DNA from: Algoriphagus marinus
GTDB taxonomy: Bacteria; Bacteroidota; Bacteroidia; Cytophagales; Cyclobacteriaceae
Length of the DNA: 64,000 nt
Assembly (NCBI RefSeq): GCF_001936475.1
Contig: NZ_MSPQ01000006.1
Location: 310,001-374,000 of the forward strand
Direction of reading: 5' to 3'
Shown here: positions 53,911-61,937 of the stretch, piece after piece
Layout of the letters: each line of letters opens with the position of its first letter
How positions within the stretch are numbered: the stretch's first letter is position 1
Notes under the pieces: model-generated
What the model saw: the letters and a program-made list of their open reading frames with translations, nothing else
The model's database searches: none
What the model was told of the DNA's origin: nothing
Program-made: the position numbers and the translations under genes

Positions 53911-54324
53911 ATGAAAAGAGTAGCAATCCTTATAGTCACCCTATTCTGCTCCCTTTCGGTTTTTGCTAGTGAGAATGAAACCAAAACATTTTTGGTAATA
54001 TTCAAATCCAAGGAATTAAAATCGCACAAGGTATCTCTCAAAGAGATCGAATCGCAATTTTCTTCTGTTTACAAAACAAAAAGCTACGAGGGAAATTCAG
54101 AACCTTCAGTAATGATTGATATCCCGGCATGCGATTTTGACGAATGCTTTCTCGGTGATTTCTTGATTTCATTAGGAAAAGGCGAAGAAATTAAACTTCA
54201 AGAAATAGCTTTCCGGGTAATTGACATGACCGAAAGTAAAAAAGCACTTGAGCAGAAGTTATTACTCCTTAGCGAAACTCATAAAAAAGTCTCGAAAACA
54301 GAGAAGGTCAACCCAAGACCTTAA
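53911..54324 (+). CDS. Hypothetical exported protein
   Basis: 137 residues from the ATG at 53911, which begins a signal peptide (KRVAILIVTLFCSLSVFA). The upstream ATG at 53818 lies in the preceding terminator. I do not recognise the mature sequence: it has alternating strand-like and charged segments (KTFLVIFKSKELKSHKVSLKEIES), a Cys pair in IPACDFDECFLGD that could form a disulfide, and a C-terminal helix (KKALEQKLLLLSETHKK). Predicted periplasmic. Its 3' end overlaps the convergent phosphatase gene by 17 bp. Confidence 0.65.
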   Translation: MKRVAILIVTLFCSLSVFASENETKTFLVIFKSKELKSHKVSLKEIESQFSSVYKTKSYEGNSEPSVMIDIPACDFDECFLGDFLISLGKGEEIKLQEIAFRVIDMTESKKALEQKLLLLSETHKKVSKTEKVNPRP

Positions 54325-54931
54325 GGTGTTCCTGAGAATTATTTTTTCGAACCACAAAAGTTCCATCTTCTAATTGCTCTAATAGATACAAGCAAAGATT
54401 TTGGTGTTCGAAGTTATCCATATGGCGAAGGTCAAAATTCAAGATAACACTAAGGAAGATTCTCATAGCCCTTCCATGCATACACACTAGTATGGTTTCA
54501 CCAGGGCCCTCCAAAATGGTTTTAATGCCTGATCTCATTCGCTTTGCTACCATATTTGGGCTTTCCCCTCCAGCAATCGCATAGTCTAGGTTTCCTTGCC
54601 TCCATTGATTAAGCATGTGTTTGTAATATTCCCCTTCCTCAGGAGTCATTGGTGTCCCTTCATAGCTCCCCCATGATATTTCATTTAGGTCCACCAAAGC
54701 AGTTGAAGGAATACCAAGGTCTATGAAATTTTGAATGGACTGTTTGGTCCGAATCAATCCAGTATGATAAATCTGATCAAAAGGGACCTGCTCATATACT
54801 TTAAAAAATGCATTTGCCTGTGCAATACCCGTCTCATTTATTGGAGCGTCTATTCCGCTCCCTTGAACTACACCTTTTAAATTAAAATCTGTTTGTCCGT
54901 GCCTTACGAGGTAAATTTTTTTTCGATTCAA
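54308..54931 (-). CDS. Histidine phosphatase (phosphoglycerate-mutase-like) family protein
   Basis: 207 residues. The catalytic His is in LVRHGQTDFN (RHG motif near residue 10), the phosphate-pocket Arg in HTGLIRTKQSI, the acid Glu in ISWGSYEGTPMTPEE, and the second His in VCMHGRAMR. This is a complete branch-1 histidine phosphatase, probably acting on a small phosphorylated metabolite. The gene is divergent from the menaquinone operon (54 bp between starts) and convergent with the exported hypothetical gene. It is a single-gene unit. Confidence 0.88.
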   Translation of the reverse strand: MNRKKIYLVRHGQTDFNLKGVVQGSGIDAPINETGIAQANAFFKVYEQVPFDQIYHTGLIRTKQSIQNFIDLGIPSTALVDLNEISWGSYEGTPMTPEEGEYYKHMLNQWRQGNLDYAIAGGESPNMVAKRMRSGIKTILEGPGETILVCMHGRAMRIFLSVILNFDLRHMDNFEHQNLCLYLLEQLEDGTFVVRKNNSQEHLKVLG

Positions 54932-54938
54932 GTTTCTC

Positions 54939-54946
54939 TATTTTTG
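54939..54946 (+). promoter_or_regulatory. Candidate -7 element for the menaquinone operon
   Basis: TATTTTTG (54939-54946) lies 38 bp before the thioesterase start codon. The -33 position has only a T-rich stretch, so support is moderate. Confidence 0.4.
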
Positions 54947-54984
54947 TTCTGAGCTCAAATAAACCTCATTTAGCCCAAATTTTA

Positions 54985-55407
54985 ATGGTATTTCTTTCAA
55001 AGCCTAGTTTAGATGACTTGAATAACCTCGGAAAAGAAACAATGGTTACTCATTTGGGCATTATTTTCACTGGTATTGGAGATGATTACCTTGAAGCAAG
55101 CATGCCAGTAGATTCCAGAACCAAACAGCCTATGGGCTTGTTACATGGAGGAGCAAACGTAATTTTGGCAGAGACACTAGGAAGTTTAGCTGCTTCTCTT
55201 ACTATTGTTCCAGAAAAACAATTTGTGGTAGGTCTGGAAATCAATGCTAATCATCTTAAGTCAGTAAGAGAAGGCAAAGTAATAGGAACTGCCAAGCCAA
55301 TCCATTTGGGTAAAACAACCCAAGTCTGGGAAATAAAAATTAAAAATACAGCCGGTCAATTGTGTTGCATCAGCAGACTTACAATGGCTATTTTGGATAA
55401 AAAATAA
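54985..55407 (+). CDS. menI: Hotdog-fold thioesterase, probable DHNA-CoA thioesterase
   Basis: 140 residues with the PaaI/YdiI-type hotdog signature QPMGLLHGGANVILAETLGSLAA (catalytic Glu in the AET segment) and the following strands VVGLEINANHLKSVREGKVIGTAKPIHLGKTTQVWEI. The family includes the 1,4-dihydroxy-2-naphthoyl-CoA hydrolase of menaquinone synthesis. That role is inferred here because menF starts on the base after this stop codon and menD follows. A general acyl-CoA thioesterase cannot be excluded. Confidence 0.8.
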   Translation: MVFLSKPSLDDLNNLGKETMVTHLGIIFTGIGDDYLEASMPVDSRTKQPMGLLHGGANVILAETLGSLAASLTIVPEKQFVVGLEINANHLKSVREGKVIGTAKPIHLGKTTQVWEIKIKNTAGQLCCISRLTMAILDKK

Positions 55408-56628
55408 ATGATCAACTCTCAGGTTGCAATAAATTATACGCTTAGCGAATTATTGGAATTAATCCTCCTGCATGGGTTTCAGTCTGGTGGTTCTTTTGCC
55501 ATTTGGCGAAAGCCAAAGTCGAATAATCTGGAACTAACTCTTAATGAAAACCCTAAACCTGAAAGGACGTCAATAAATCTGGAAGAGTTGAAACCTGGAT
55601 TTATCGTACATCCTTTTGCGGACCAAGAGGATCAAAAAGCATTCTTTATCTCAGCTTCTAAATACTGGAGTTTCAAAATTGGAGCTACCATTTCTGATGA
55701 AGAACTCCCCTCTTGGTTGGCAAAGTCAACTGAAGATGACACTTCAGAAAAAGCAATCTTTCGTTATAGTTTTTTCTCTGAAAACAATACTAATAAAGCT
55801 AAGGATGCTCGGGAATTTGGTGTTGAAAAAAAACATTTCATCAAACTGGTAAAAAAAGGGATCCTTGCAATCAAAGAAGGAACCCTAGAAAAAGTTGTTC
55901 CTGCCCGGACTAAATACATTCCTCTTGAAGAAAGTTTTGACTTAGCGAAAAGCCTTTTCAGTATGCTTGAAGCATACCCAAATTCATTTGTGAATTTCTT
56001 TCACATTCCCACAGTTGGCACATGGATAGGTGCATCTCCTGAAATTCTGATAGAGACGAAAGGGAATTATTTTCATACCATGTCTCTAGCAGGAACTCAG
56101 CCCGCAATCGGAGAAAACCCATTGAAAACGGCAGCTTGGACGCAAAAAGAAATTGAAGAGCAAGCCTTAGTGAGCAGGTATATAGTGGATTGTTTTAAAA
56201 AAATTCGACTAAGAGAGTATGAGGAACATGGTCCAAAAACAGTCTTAGCCGGCACTTTACTACACCTCAGATCTGACTTCAAAGTTGACATGAAGGCTAC
56301 TAATTTTCCTCAGCTTGGTTCAGTAATGCTTCAACTTTTGCATCCTACTTCAGCAGTCTGTGGAATGCCTAGAAAAGCTGCTCATGCTTTTCTCAAAGAC
56401 TTTGAGGACTTGGATCGATCTTTCTTTGCCGGATTCATCGGTCCGGTAAATATTGAAAATGAAACCTCTATTTATGTAAATCTCCGAACGGCCTCGCTTC
56501 AGAATGGATATTCCATTCTTTATGCAGGTGCAGGTGTCACGGAGGAGTCAGATCCGGAAAAAGAATGGGAAGAAACGGAATTGAAGTGTCAAATCATTGG
56601 TAAATTCCTACAAAATCATAAACCTTGA
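55408..56628 (+). CDS. menF: Isochorismate synthase (MenF)
   Basis: 406 residues of the chorismate-utilising enzyme fold. Seen are KVVPARTKYIPLEE, WIGASPEILIETKGNYFHTMSLAGTQP (active-site stretch), the EIEEQALVSRYIVD region with metal-binding Glu, LHPTSAVCGMPRKAA (chorismate pocket) and RSFFAGFIGPVNIE plus AGAGVTEESDPEKEW at the end. It converts chorismate to isochorismate for menaquinone. It follows the thioesterase with no gap and overlaps menD by 4 bp. The menF/menD pair argues against a siderophore role. Confidence 0.92.
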   Translation: MINSQVAINYTLSELLELILLHGFQSGGSFAIWRKPKSNNLELTLNENPKPERTSINLEELKPGFIVHPFADQEDQKAFFISASKYWSFKIGATISDEELPSWLAKSTEDDTSEKAIFRYSFFSENNTNKAKDAREFGVEKKHFIKLVKKGILAIKEGTLEKVVPARTKYIPLEESFDLAKSLFSMLEAYPNSFVNFFHIPTVGTWIGASPEILIETKGNYFHTMSLAGTQPAIGENPLKTAAWTQKEIEEQALVSRYIVDCFKKIRLREYEEHGPKTVLAGTLLHLRSDFKVDMKATNFPQLGSVMLQLLHPTSAVCGMPRKAAHAFLKDFEDLDRSFFAGFIGPVNIENETSIYVNLRTASLQNGYSILYAGAGVTEESDPEKEWEETELKCQIIGKFLQNHKP

Positions 56629-58307
56629 TTCTCGAACCTATTATAGATTTAGTGGCAGTTTGCCATAAAAAAGGAATTGAAAATGCAATTCTTTCTCCAG
56701 GATCAAGATGTGCTCCTCTGACGATTGCTTTTGCAAGACATAAAGGAATCCATACGAGAACGGTATCTGATGAGCGCTCCGCTAGCTTTATTGCACTGGG
56801 GATGGCGCAGCAGCTAGAAAAACCCGTAGTATTAGTATGTACATCAGGTTCGGCTGCTATGAATTATTTCCCTGCGGTGGCGGAAGCATTTTTTCAAGAA
56901 ATTCCTCTTTTGATATTAACAGCAGATCGACCACCCGAATGGATAGATCAATATGATGGACAAACGGTTTACCAGCATGAATTGTATGGTAAGCATGTCA
57001 AAAAAAGCTTTCAATTTCCCGATTCCTTTTCTTCGGAAGATCAAGTCTGGCATGCAAATCGAATTATTAACGAAGCTATAAACCTTGCTAAACAATGCCC
57101 AACAGGGCCAGTTCATGTCAATATTCCATTAAGGGAGCCTTTTTACCCGGTAGAAAATGAGGAGATCTCATTTCCTGAAAAACCCAGAATTTTCAATAAT
57201 CCAATTGAAAGTATCAATCTTTCTGATGAATACTTGAAAAAGTTGAAAAATAGGCTTTCATCCTTCGGGAAAATCTTAATTGTACCGGGCCAACAACGGC
57301 CCAATTTCGAAATTCAAGCCATCTTAGATGAATTAGCGAAGGAACAAAAAGTAGTTGTAGTTACTGATGTTATCTCGAATCTCCAGTCTGACTATACGAT
57401 TAATCTGCATGACCATTGGTTAGGTAATAATCAACCAGGAGAAGATTTAAAACCCGAACTGATCATTACTTTTGGCAAATCAATTATTTCCAAGTCACTA
57501 AAAATCTTTCTACGAAATTCAGAAGCTTCGCACTGGCATATTCAATCTACCGGTTTAGGGAAGGATACTTTTCAGCGTCTGACACGGATACTTAGCACTT
57601 CACCAATTTCATTTTTGAATTGGTTGAAGGAAAATCTCCCAGCTCAGGATGAACAATTCTTTTTCAATTGGACAGTGTTGGAACAAAAAACTCAAAAATC
57701 ACTTCCAGAAGTATTTAAATCAGTAGAATTTGGAGAATATCCAGCACTTGAATTTATACTAAAAAAAATACCTGCTTCTTCTAAGATACATCTTGCAAAT
57801 AGTATGACAGTTCGGTACGCAAATTTCTTAGGGAAGAGAACTCAAGAGATCATTTGCAATAGAGGAACGAGCGGAATTGACGGGTCTAATTCTACAGCAG
57901 TTGGCTGCACATTTACCACTAAAGAAACTGTCACTCTGATTAGCGGTGACATGGCTTTTTTCTATGATAGAAATGCTTTTTGGCATAATTACACCATGCC
58001 AAACCTCAGAATTGTTTTATTGAATAATCACGCTGGAGGAATATTCCGGTTAATTGATGGCCCATCAAAACAACCCGAACTTCAAGAGTTCTTTGAAACC
58101 AAACAAAACCTATCAGCACAATTCTTAGCTCAAGAGCATGGCTTCCACTATATAAAAGTTGTTGATAACGAAGAATTAGAATCTGCCATGACCGATTTTT
58201 ATTCCCCAAGTATTCATCCTAAAATCTTGGAAGTCGAAACTTCAAGCGAAAAGAATGCTTCAATTCTGAAGTTTATCAAATCCAAAATCAAAGAGAATAT
58301 TACTTAA
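56625..58307 (+). CDS. menD: 2-succinyl-5-enolpyruvyl-6-hydroxy-3-cyclohexene-1-carboxylate synthase (MenD)
   Basis: 560 residues from a TTG at 56625 within TTGA, overlapping the menF stop. A thiamine-diphosphate enzyme: the N-terminal Pyr domain has SPGSRCAPLTIAFARH, SDERSASFIALG and VCTSGSAAMNYFPAVAEA; the C-terminal PP domain has NRGTSGIDGSNSTAVG and the GDMAFFYDRNAFW with NHAGGIF cofactor motif. It adds a succinic semialdehyde unit to isochorismate. The other men genes do not follow: the next gene, 5 bp on, is on the opposite strand. Confidence 0.95.
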   Translation: MILEPIIDLVAVCHKKGIENAILSPGSRCAPLTIAFARHKGIHTRTVSDERSASFIALGMAQQLEKPVVLVCTSGSAAMNYFPAVAEAFFQEIPLLILTADRPPEWIDQYDGQTVYQHELYGKHVKKSFQFPDSFSSEDQVWHANRIINEAINLAKQCPTGPVHVNIPLREPFYPVENEEISFPEKPRIFNNPIESINLSDEYLKKLKNRLSSFGKILIVPGQQRPNFEIQAILDELAKEQKVVVVTDVISNLQSDYTINLHDHWLGNNQPGEDLKPELIITFGKSIISKSLKIFLRNSEASHWHIQSTGLGKDTFQRLTRILSTSPISFLNWLKENLPAQDEQFFFNWTVLEQKTQKSLPEVFKSVEFGEYPALEFILKKIPASSKIHLANSMTVRYANFLGKRTQEIICNRGTSGIDGSNSTAVGCTFTTKETVTLISGDMAFFYDRNAFWHNYTMPNLRIVLLNNHAGGIFRLIDGPSKQPELQEFFETKQNLSAQFLAQEHGFHYIKVVDNEELESAMTDFYSPSIHPKILEVETSSEKNASILKFIKSKIKENIT

Positions 58308-58312
58308 CTATC

Positions 58313-59428
58313 TTAATTTTCCTGGAAAATCCTCACGTAGTCCACTTTCATTTCTTGAGGGAATGACGTATTTCCATCAGGATTCCCAGGCCATCTACCC
58401 CCTACAGCGACATTGAAAATAAAAAAGAAAGGCTTGTGGAATTCTTCCAACCCACTAGGAGTGATATCAATGACATGATACTGTACGTTATCGAGTAACC
58501 AAACAATTTTTTGCTTATCCCAGATAATAGAAAACACATGATATTCGTCATTGAAGATTCCTGTGCTCAACTTTGTTTTTCCACCATAGTTTGCATAGTT
58601 GCCTGAATTATCCCAATGAACAGTACCGTGCACAGTTCGGTCACGGTCTTCCACTGATCCGCCAACCATTTCCATAATGTCGATTTCACCGCACTTAGGC
58701 CAACCTACATCGGAGAAATTTTCTCCCAGCATCCATAGCGCAGGCCACATACCTTGACCTTTAGGCAAGATCGCCCGAATATCTATACGCCCATAAGTGA
58801 AAAACTTTTTCCCTTTAGTAATCAATCTTGTAGAAGTGTAACTTTTTCCACCTATCGATTCGCGCTTTGCAGTGATTGTCAGTTTTCCATCGGAAAGAGA
58901 AGTATTTTCTTTTTTATAATACTGAAGCTCGTCATTTCCCCAACCACAATTTTGAGGACAACCATCTCCAATCTCGAAAGTCCAGTCATCAGTTAAAGTC
59001 GATGAATTAAATTCATCTGCCCATACTAATTTATATCCATCGTAATTCTCTGGGCTTTTGAAACCTGCATCAGGATCCAATCCCAATGCAGCGGCATTCA
59101 TATTAATGGTTTTAGAATCTACCACAAAAAGCTGCTCATCTGCATGAGCTTGAAGTGTAATGGTATAATCACCCTTTACTTTATATGTATAGGAAGCAGA
59201 ATTACCATCGACCCTTTGAGTTGTTTCACCTGGAGTTCCAAAGTTGATTTTAAAAAAAACCGCATTGTCTGCAGTAAAATTGGCTTTAACAACTCCATTA
59301 CCAAGTGATTCAATTTCAAGGATTAAGTTACTTGGTAGTTTAGTTTGCTCATCCGAAGCATTTTCGGAACAAGATGAAATTAAAATTGAGCAAAATAAAA
59401 GGCAGTAATAAAAAGTGGATTTTAGCAT
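58313..59428 (-). CDS. Glycoside hydrolase family 16 lipoprotein (laminarinase-like)
   Basis: 371 residues. Lipobox LISSC with lipid Cys20. Residues 30-115 form a PKD/Ig-like domain. The GH16 jelly roll starts about 130 (KLVWADEFN) and has CGWGNDELQYY, the catalytic E248-I-D250-I-M-E253 motif (nucleophile, helper Asp, acid/base all present), VHGTVHW, YHVFSIIWDKQKIVW and the end block FFFIFNVAVGGRWPGNPD to MKVDYVRIFQ. It probably cleaves a beta-1,3(4)-glucan at the cell surface. It is paralogous to the next gene upstream on the same strand. Confidence 0.92.
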   Translation of the reverse strand: MLKSTFYYCLLFCSILISSCSENASDEQTKLPSNLILEIESLGNGVVKANFTADNAVFFKINFGTPGETTQRVDGNSASYTYKVKGDYTITLQAHADEQLFVVDSKTINMNAAALGLDPDAGFKSPENYDGYKLVWADEFNSSTLTDDWTFEIGDGCPQNCGWGNDELQYYKKENTSLSDGKLTITAKRESIGGKSYTSTRLITKGKKFFTYGRIDIRAILPKGQGMWPALWMLGENFSDVGWPKCGEIDIMEMVGGSVEDRDRTVHGTVHWDNSGNYANYGGKTKLSTGIFNDEYHVFSIIWDKQKIVWLLDNVQYHVIDITPSGLEEFHKPFFFIFNVAVGGRWPGNPDGNTSFPQEMKVDYVRIFQEN

Positions 59429-59431
59429 GAG

Positions 59432-59449
59432 TTAAGGAAATTTCCTTAA
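59432..59449. promoter_or_regulatory. 18-bp perfect palindrome just upstream of the GH16 start codon
   Basis: TTAAGGAAATTTCCTTAA is exactly self-complementary and ends 3 bp from the start codon at 59428. The position suits a repressor operator or a translation-controlling element. No equal site precedes the paralogous gene. Confidence 0.5.
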
Positions 59450-59635
59450 TAATACTTTTTTTTTTCGAGTCTGGAAAATATAAAAATTTAACCATAGGAA
59501 ATTTGAATAAAATCAGACTTAGTGAAATACTAAGCTTGCAATTCCAATTTTGGCTATTGCCTGAACGCTATTAAAAGCAAGTTGGTAATATTTATTTTTT
59601 AGCATTCCTTATAGTCTGGGACGCAAATCAAAATA

Positions 59636-59679
59636 TCTCTTGTTTTTAAACTAGAATTTAATAGTTTAAAAACAAGAGA
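59636..59679. repeat. 18-bp perfect inverted repeat between the GH16 paralogs
   Basis: Arms 59636-59653 and 59662-59679 are perfectly complementary (18 bp) around an 8-nt loop. It lies 43 bp past the stop codon of the upstream paralog on the minus strand. It may act as a terminator, although no separate T-tract follows, or as a protein-binding site. Confidence 0.6.
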
Positions 59680-59721
59680 CACTTAATAGTTACATAGAAA
59701 AGGTTTCTATCCTTTTTGAGA

Positions 59722-60834
59722 CTACTTTTTCTGAAACACACGGATATAATCCACACTCATTTCCTGGGGAAAAACAGAAGTCTCGTCAGGTGATCCTAAT
59801 GTTCTCCCTCCTACTGATAAACTTAAAAGAAAAAAGAAAGGCTTTTGGAATTCATCCAATTCTGACGGAGTAATATCAAGAGAATGATATTGGACTCCAT
59901 CTAGTAGCCAAACGATTTTCTGAGCATCCCAGACAATTGAAAAAACATGAAACTCATCATTTAAAATTCCAAAAGGTAAAGTGGTTTCCCCTCTACTAAA
60001 CTCTTCCCTATTAGAATCATCCCAAAAGGAAGTACCTCTTACAGTGGCATCACCGTTGTCGGTACTTCCACCGACCATTGACGCAACACTAATTACTCCG
60101 GACTTAGGCCAACCTACCTCTGGAAGACTTTCTCCCATCATCCAGATGGCCGGTCCAAAACCTTTTCCTTTTGGAAACTTTGCTCTAACATCGACTCTTC
60201 CAAAAGTAATAAATTCGTTTCCTTGAGTGGTCATTCTAGAAGACGTATAATTACTTGTTCCCTCATTTTCTTTCTTGGCAGTGATAATAAGATTTCCATC
60301 GACCAAAGTGGCATTATCTTTCTTATAATACTGCAACTCTTCGCTTCCCCAACCACAAGTAAGCGGACAACCATCTCCAAGGTCAAAGTTCCAAACATCT
60401 GAAAGTTCTGTACCTGAAAACTCATCAGCCCAGACCAAATCATATTCATCATAGCTAGTTGGACTGGTGAAACCTGTATTTGGATCAAGACCTAGAGCAG
60501 CCGCATTCATCCGTATCATTTCAGTACCAGAAATAAAATCTTTCTCATTGGTATGAGCTTGAACTTGAAGCGTAAAATCGCCTTTTGTAGTAAAAGTTTT
60601 GGTAGCTGAGTTTCCATTTACTCGTACCAGCGATTCACCCGGAGTACCAAAACTTACTTTATAAAAGGCAGCTTTTTCTGCTGTGAAATTGGCTTTTACA
60701 ACCCCATCTCCAAGATATTCAACTTCAATCGATAAGTTGGTTGGAAGGACAATTTGCTCATCTGAGGAGTTTTCAAAACAGGAAGAAACCAAAAATGAGA
60801 TAAACAAAAGACAAATAATAGATGTTGATTTCAT
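59722..60834 (-). CDS. GH16-like lipoprotein with degenerate active site (probable pseudoenzyme)
   Basis: 370 residues, colinear with the neighbouring GH16 protein: lipobox LVSSC with Cys19, PKD/Ig-like domain, jelly roll with LVWADEFSG, CGWGSEELQYY and WMMGESLPEVGWPK. At the active site the paralog's EIDIME is replaced by V247-I-S249-V-A-S252, so nucleophile, helper Asp and acid/base are all lost. Other conserved positions also change (HGTVHW becomes RGTSFW; GGRWPGNPD becomes GGRTLGSPD). The frame is intact and the fold residues are kept, so this looks selected rather than decayed. A glycan-binding role is inferred. Confidence 0.9.
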   Translation of the reverse strand: MKSTSIICLLFISFLVSSCFENSSDEQIVLPTNLSIEVEYLGDGVVKANFTAEKAAFYKVSFGTPGESLVRVNGNSATKTFTTKGDFTLQVQAHTNEKDFISGTEMIRMNAAALGLDPNTGFTSPTSYDEYDLVWADEFSGTELSDVWNFDLGDGCPLTCGWGSEELQYYKKDNATLVDGNLIITAKKENEGTSNYTSSRMTTQGNEFITFGRVDVRAKFPKGKGFGPAIWMMGESLPEVGWPKSGVISVASMVGGSTDNGDATVRGTSFWDDSNREEFSRGETTLPFGILNDEFHVFSIVWDAQKIVWLLDGVQYHSLDITPSELDEFQKPFFFLLSLSVGGRTLGSPDETSVFPQEMSVDYIRVFQKK

Positions 60835-60978
60835 TAGTTAATTGATTTATTTGCTGAAAAATAGAACTTTTTTTTGGTTGAAAAAATCATTGTCATGAAC
60901 CTGTTTTTACTGTATTTCATTAACATAAATCAATATTTGAAATCCTTTGATTTTCAAAAAAATATTTTGAAAAATCCA

Positions 60979-61764
60979 CTAGGTAAACTCAGGGGAATTT
61001 CTTCCCCCGATTTTTTGAATTAAATAAATCATTAAAGCGATTTGGACTATTTCTCCTAAAGTCCAGGGAATCAACGCTAGAAAAGCTCCTATTCCTGTAA
61101 ACATCAGAGCTCCTGCCACCATCAGTAAGGCACCCATAATCGTGGCAATGGAGGAAAACTGTTTTTTGTATCCTAAGTATCCCAAACCAAGAAATGCATA
61201 TAGGAATCCAAATGAACTTACTTTGATCATGTAATAATCTCCCAAATTGAAAGCCGTGGTAAACATGGCGATCAAATCCACCCCATACCAAATCACATTG
61301 GCTCCAATCATAATCCAAAGCGCAATTTTTAGAATTCCATTTGGAAAGGATTCCGTCAATTTCACCCAACCCAGCAGGAAAATCACATAGAAAAGGTAAG
61401 AGCCTGTTTTAATCCATGCGAAAGCACCTGTATTTATGGAGGGTTCTCCTGCGATAAATTCAGTTTCTAAACCGATCTCAAACATGGAAAGGAAAAAGTA
61501 GAGGATGGAAGCTCCGATTGCCGCATACAGAATTGGAGATGGTTTCGCTTTGACTCCTTCCGCATTTTCCTCTTGATTTTCCCATTGATATCCCAAAGCC
61601 TCAAACAAGGTCTTGATGGTATAACTTCTTGGGGTCACTTCACCAGCTTCTATTCGCTGTACCGTTCGCACATTCAGATTGCACTTTTCTACAAGTTCCT
61701 CCTGAGTCATTCCCTTTGCTTTCCTAAGCTCAGAGATTTTTTTGCCTAATTCTGGTTGTTTCAT
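60979..61764 (-). CDS. Membrane-anchored HTH (XRE-type) regulator
   Basis: 261 residues from the ATG at 61764 (MKQPELGKKISELRKAKGMTQEE); an upstream in-frame start at 61791 is less likely. The HTH_3 domain spans about residues 5-62 (LVEKCNLNVRTVQRIEAGEVTPRSYTIKTLFEAL). After a charged linker come about six hydrophobic segments (ILYAAIGASILYFFLSMFEIG, YLFYVIFLLGWVKL, IALWIMIGANVIWYGVDLI, FGFLYAFLGLGYLGY, and two near the end). It probably senses a membrane signal. Targets are unknown; the nearest candidates are the GH16 genes encoded downstream on the same strand. Confidence 0.8.
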   Translation of the reverse strand: MKQPELGKKISELRKAKGMTQEELVEKCNLNVRTVQRIEAGEVTPRSYTIKTLFEALGYQWENQEENAEGVKAKPSPILYAAIGASILYFFLSMFEIGLETEFIAGEPSINTGAFAWIKTGSYLFYVIFLLGWVKLTESFPNGILKIALWIMIGANVIWYGVDLIAMFTTAFNLGDYYMIKVSSFGFLYAFLGLGYLGYKKQFSSIATIMGALLMVAGALMFTGIGAFLALIPWTLGEIVQIALMIYLIQKIGGRNSPEFT

Positions 61765-61937
61765 AAGTAATGTGAGTTTTTGATTAACCATGGCAATTTC
61801 TCTGATAGGTATTAAACTTAAGACGAAAAAGGCTCGGATTTAACCCGACATTAGCCCGACAAATTGATCTATGGGCTAAAATAGCCCAATTTGAAAATTT
61901 CTCAAGGAGTATGGAATAAGGAATTCTCCGAAAGAGA

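Noticed and set aside
60989..61369. 126-codon open frame overlapping the membrane HTH gene in another frame on the same strand
   Set aside because: The overlapping HTH-membrane frame has clear domains; this one has Cys/His/Trp-rich out-of-frame composition.
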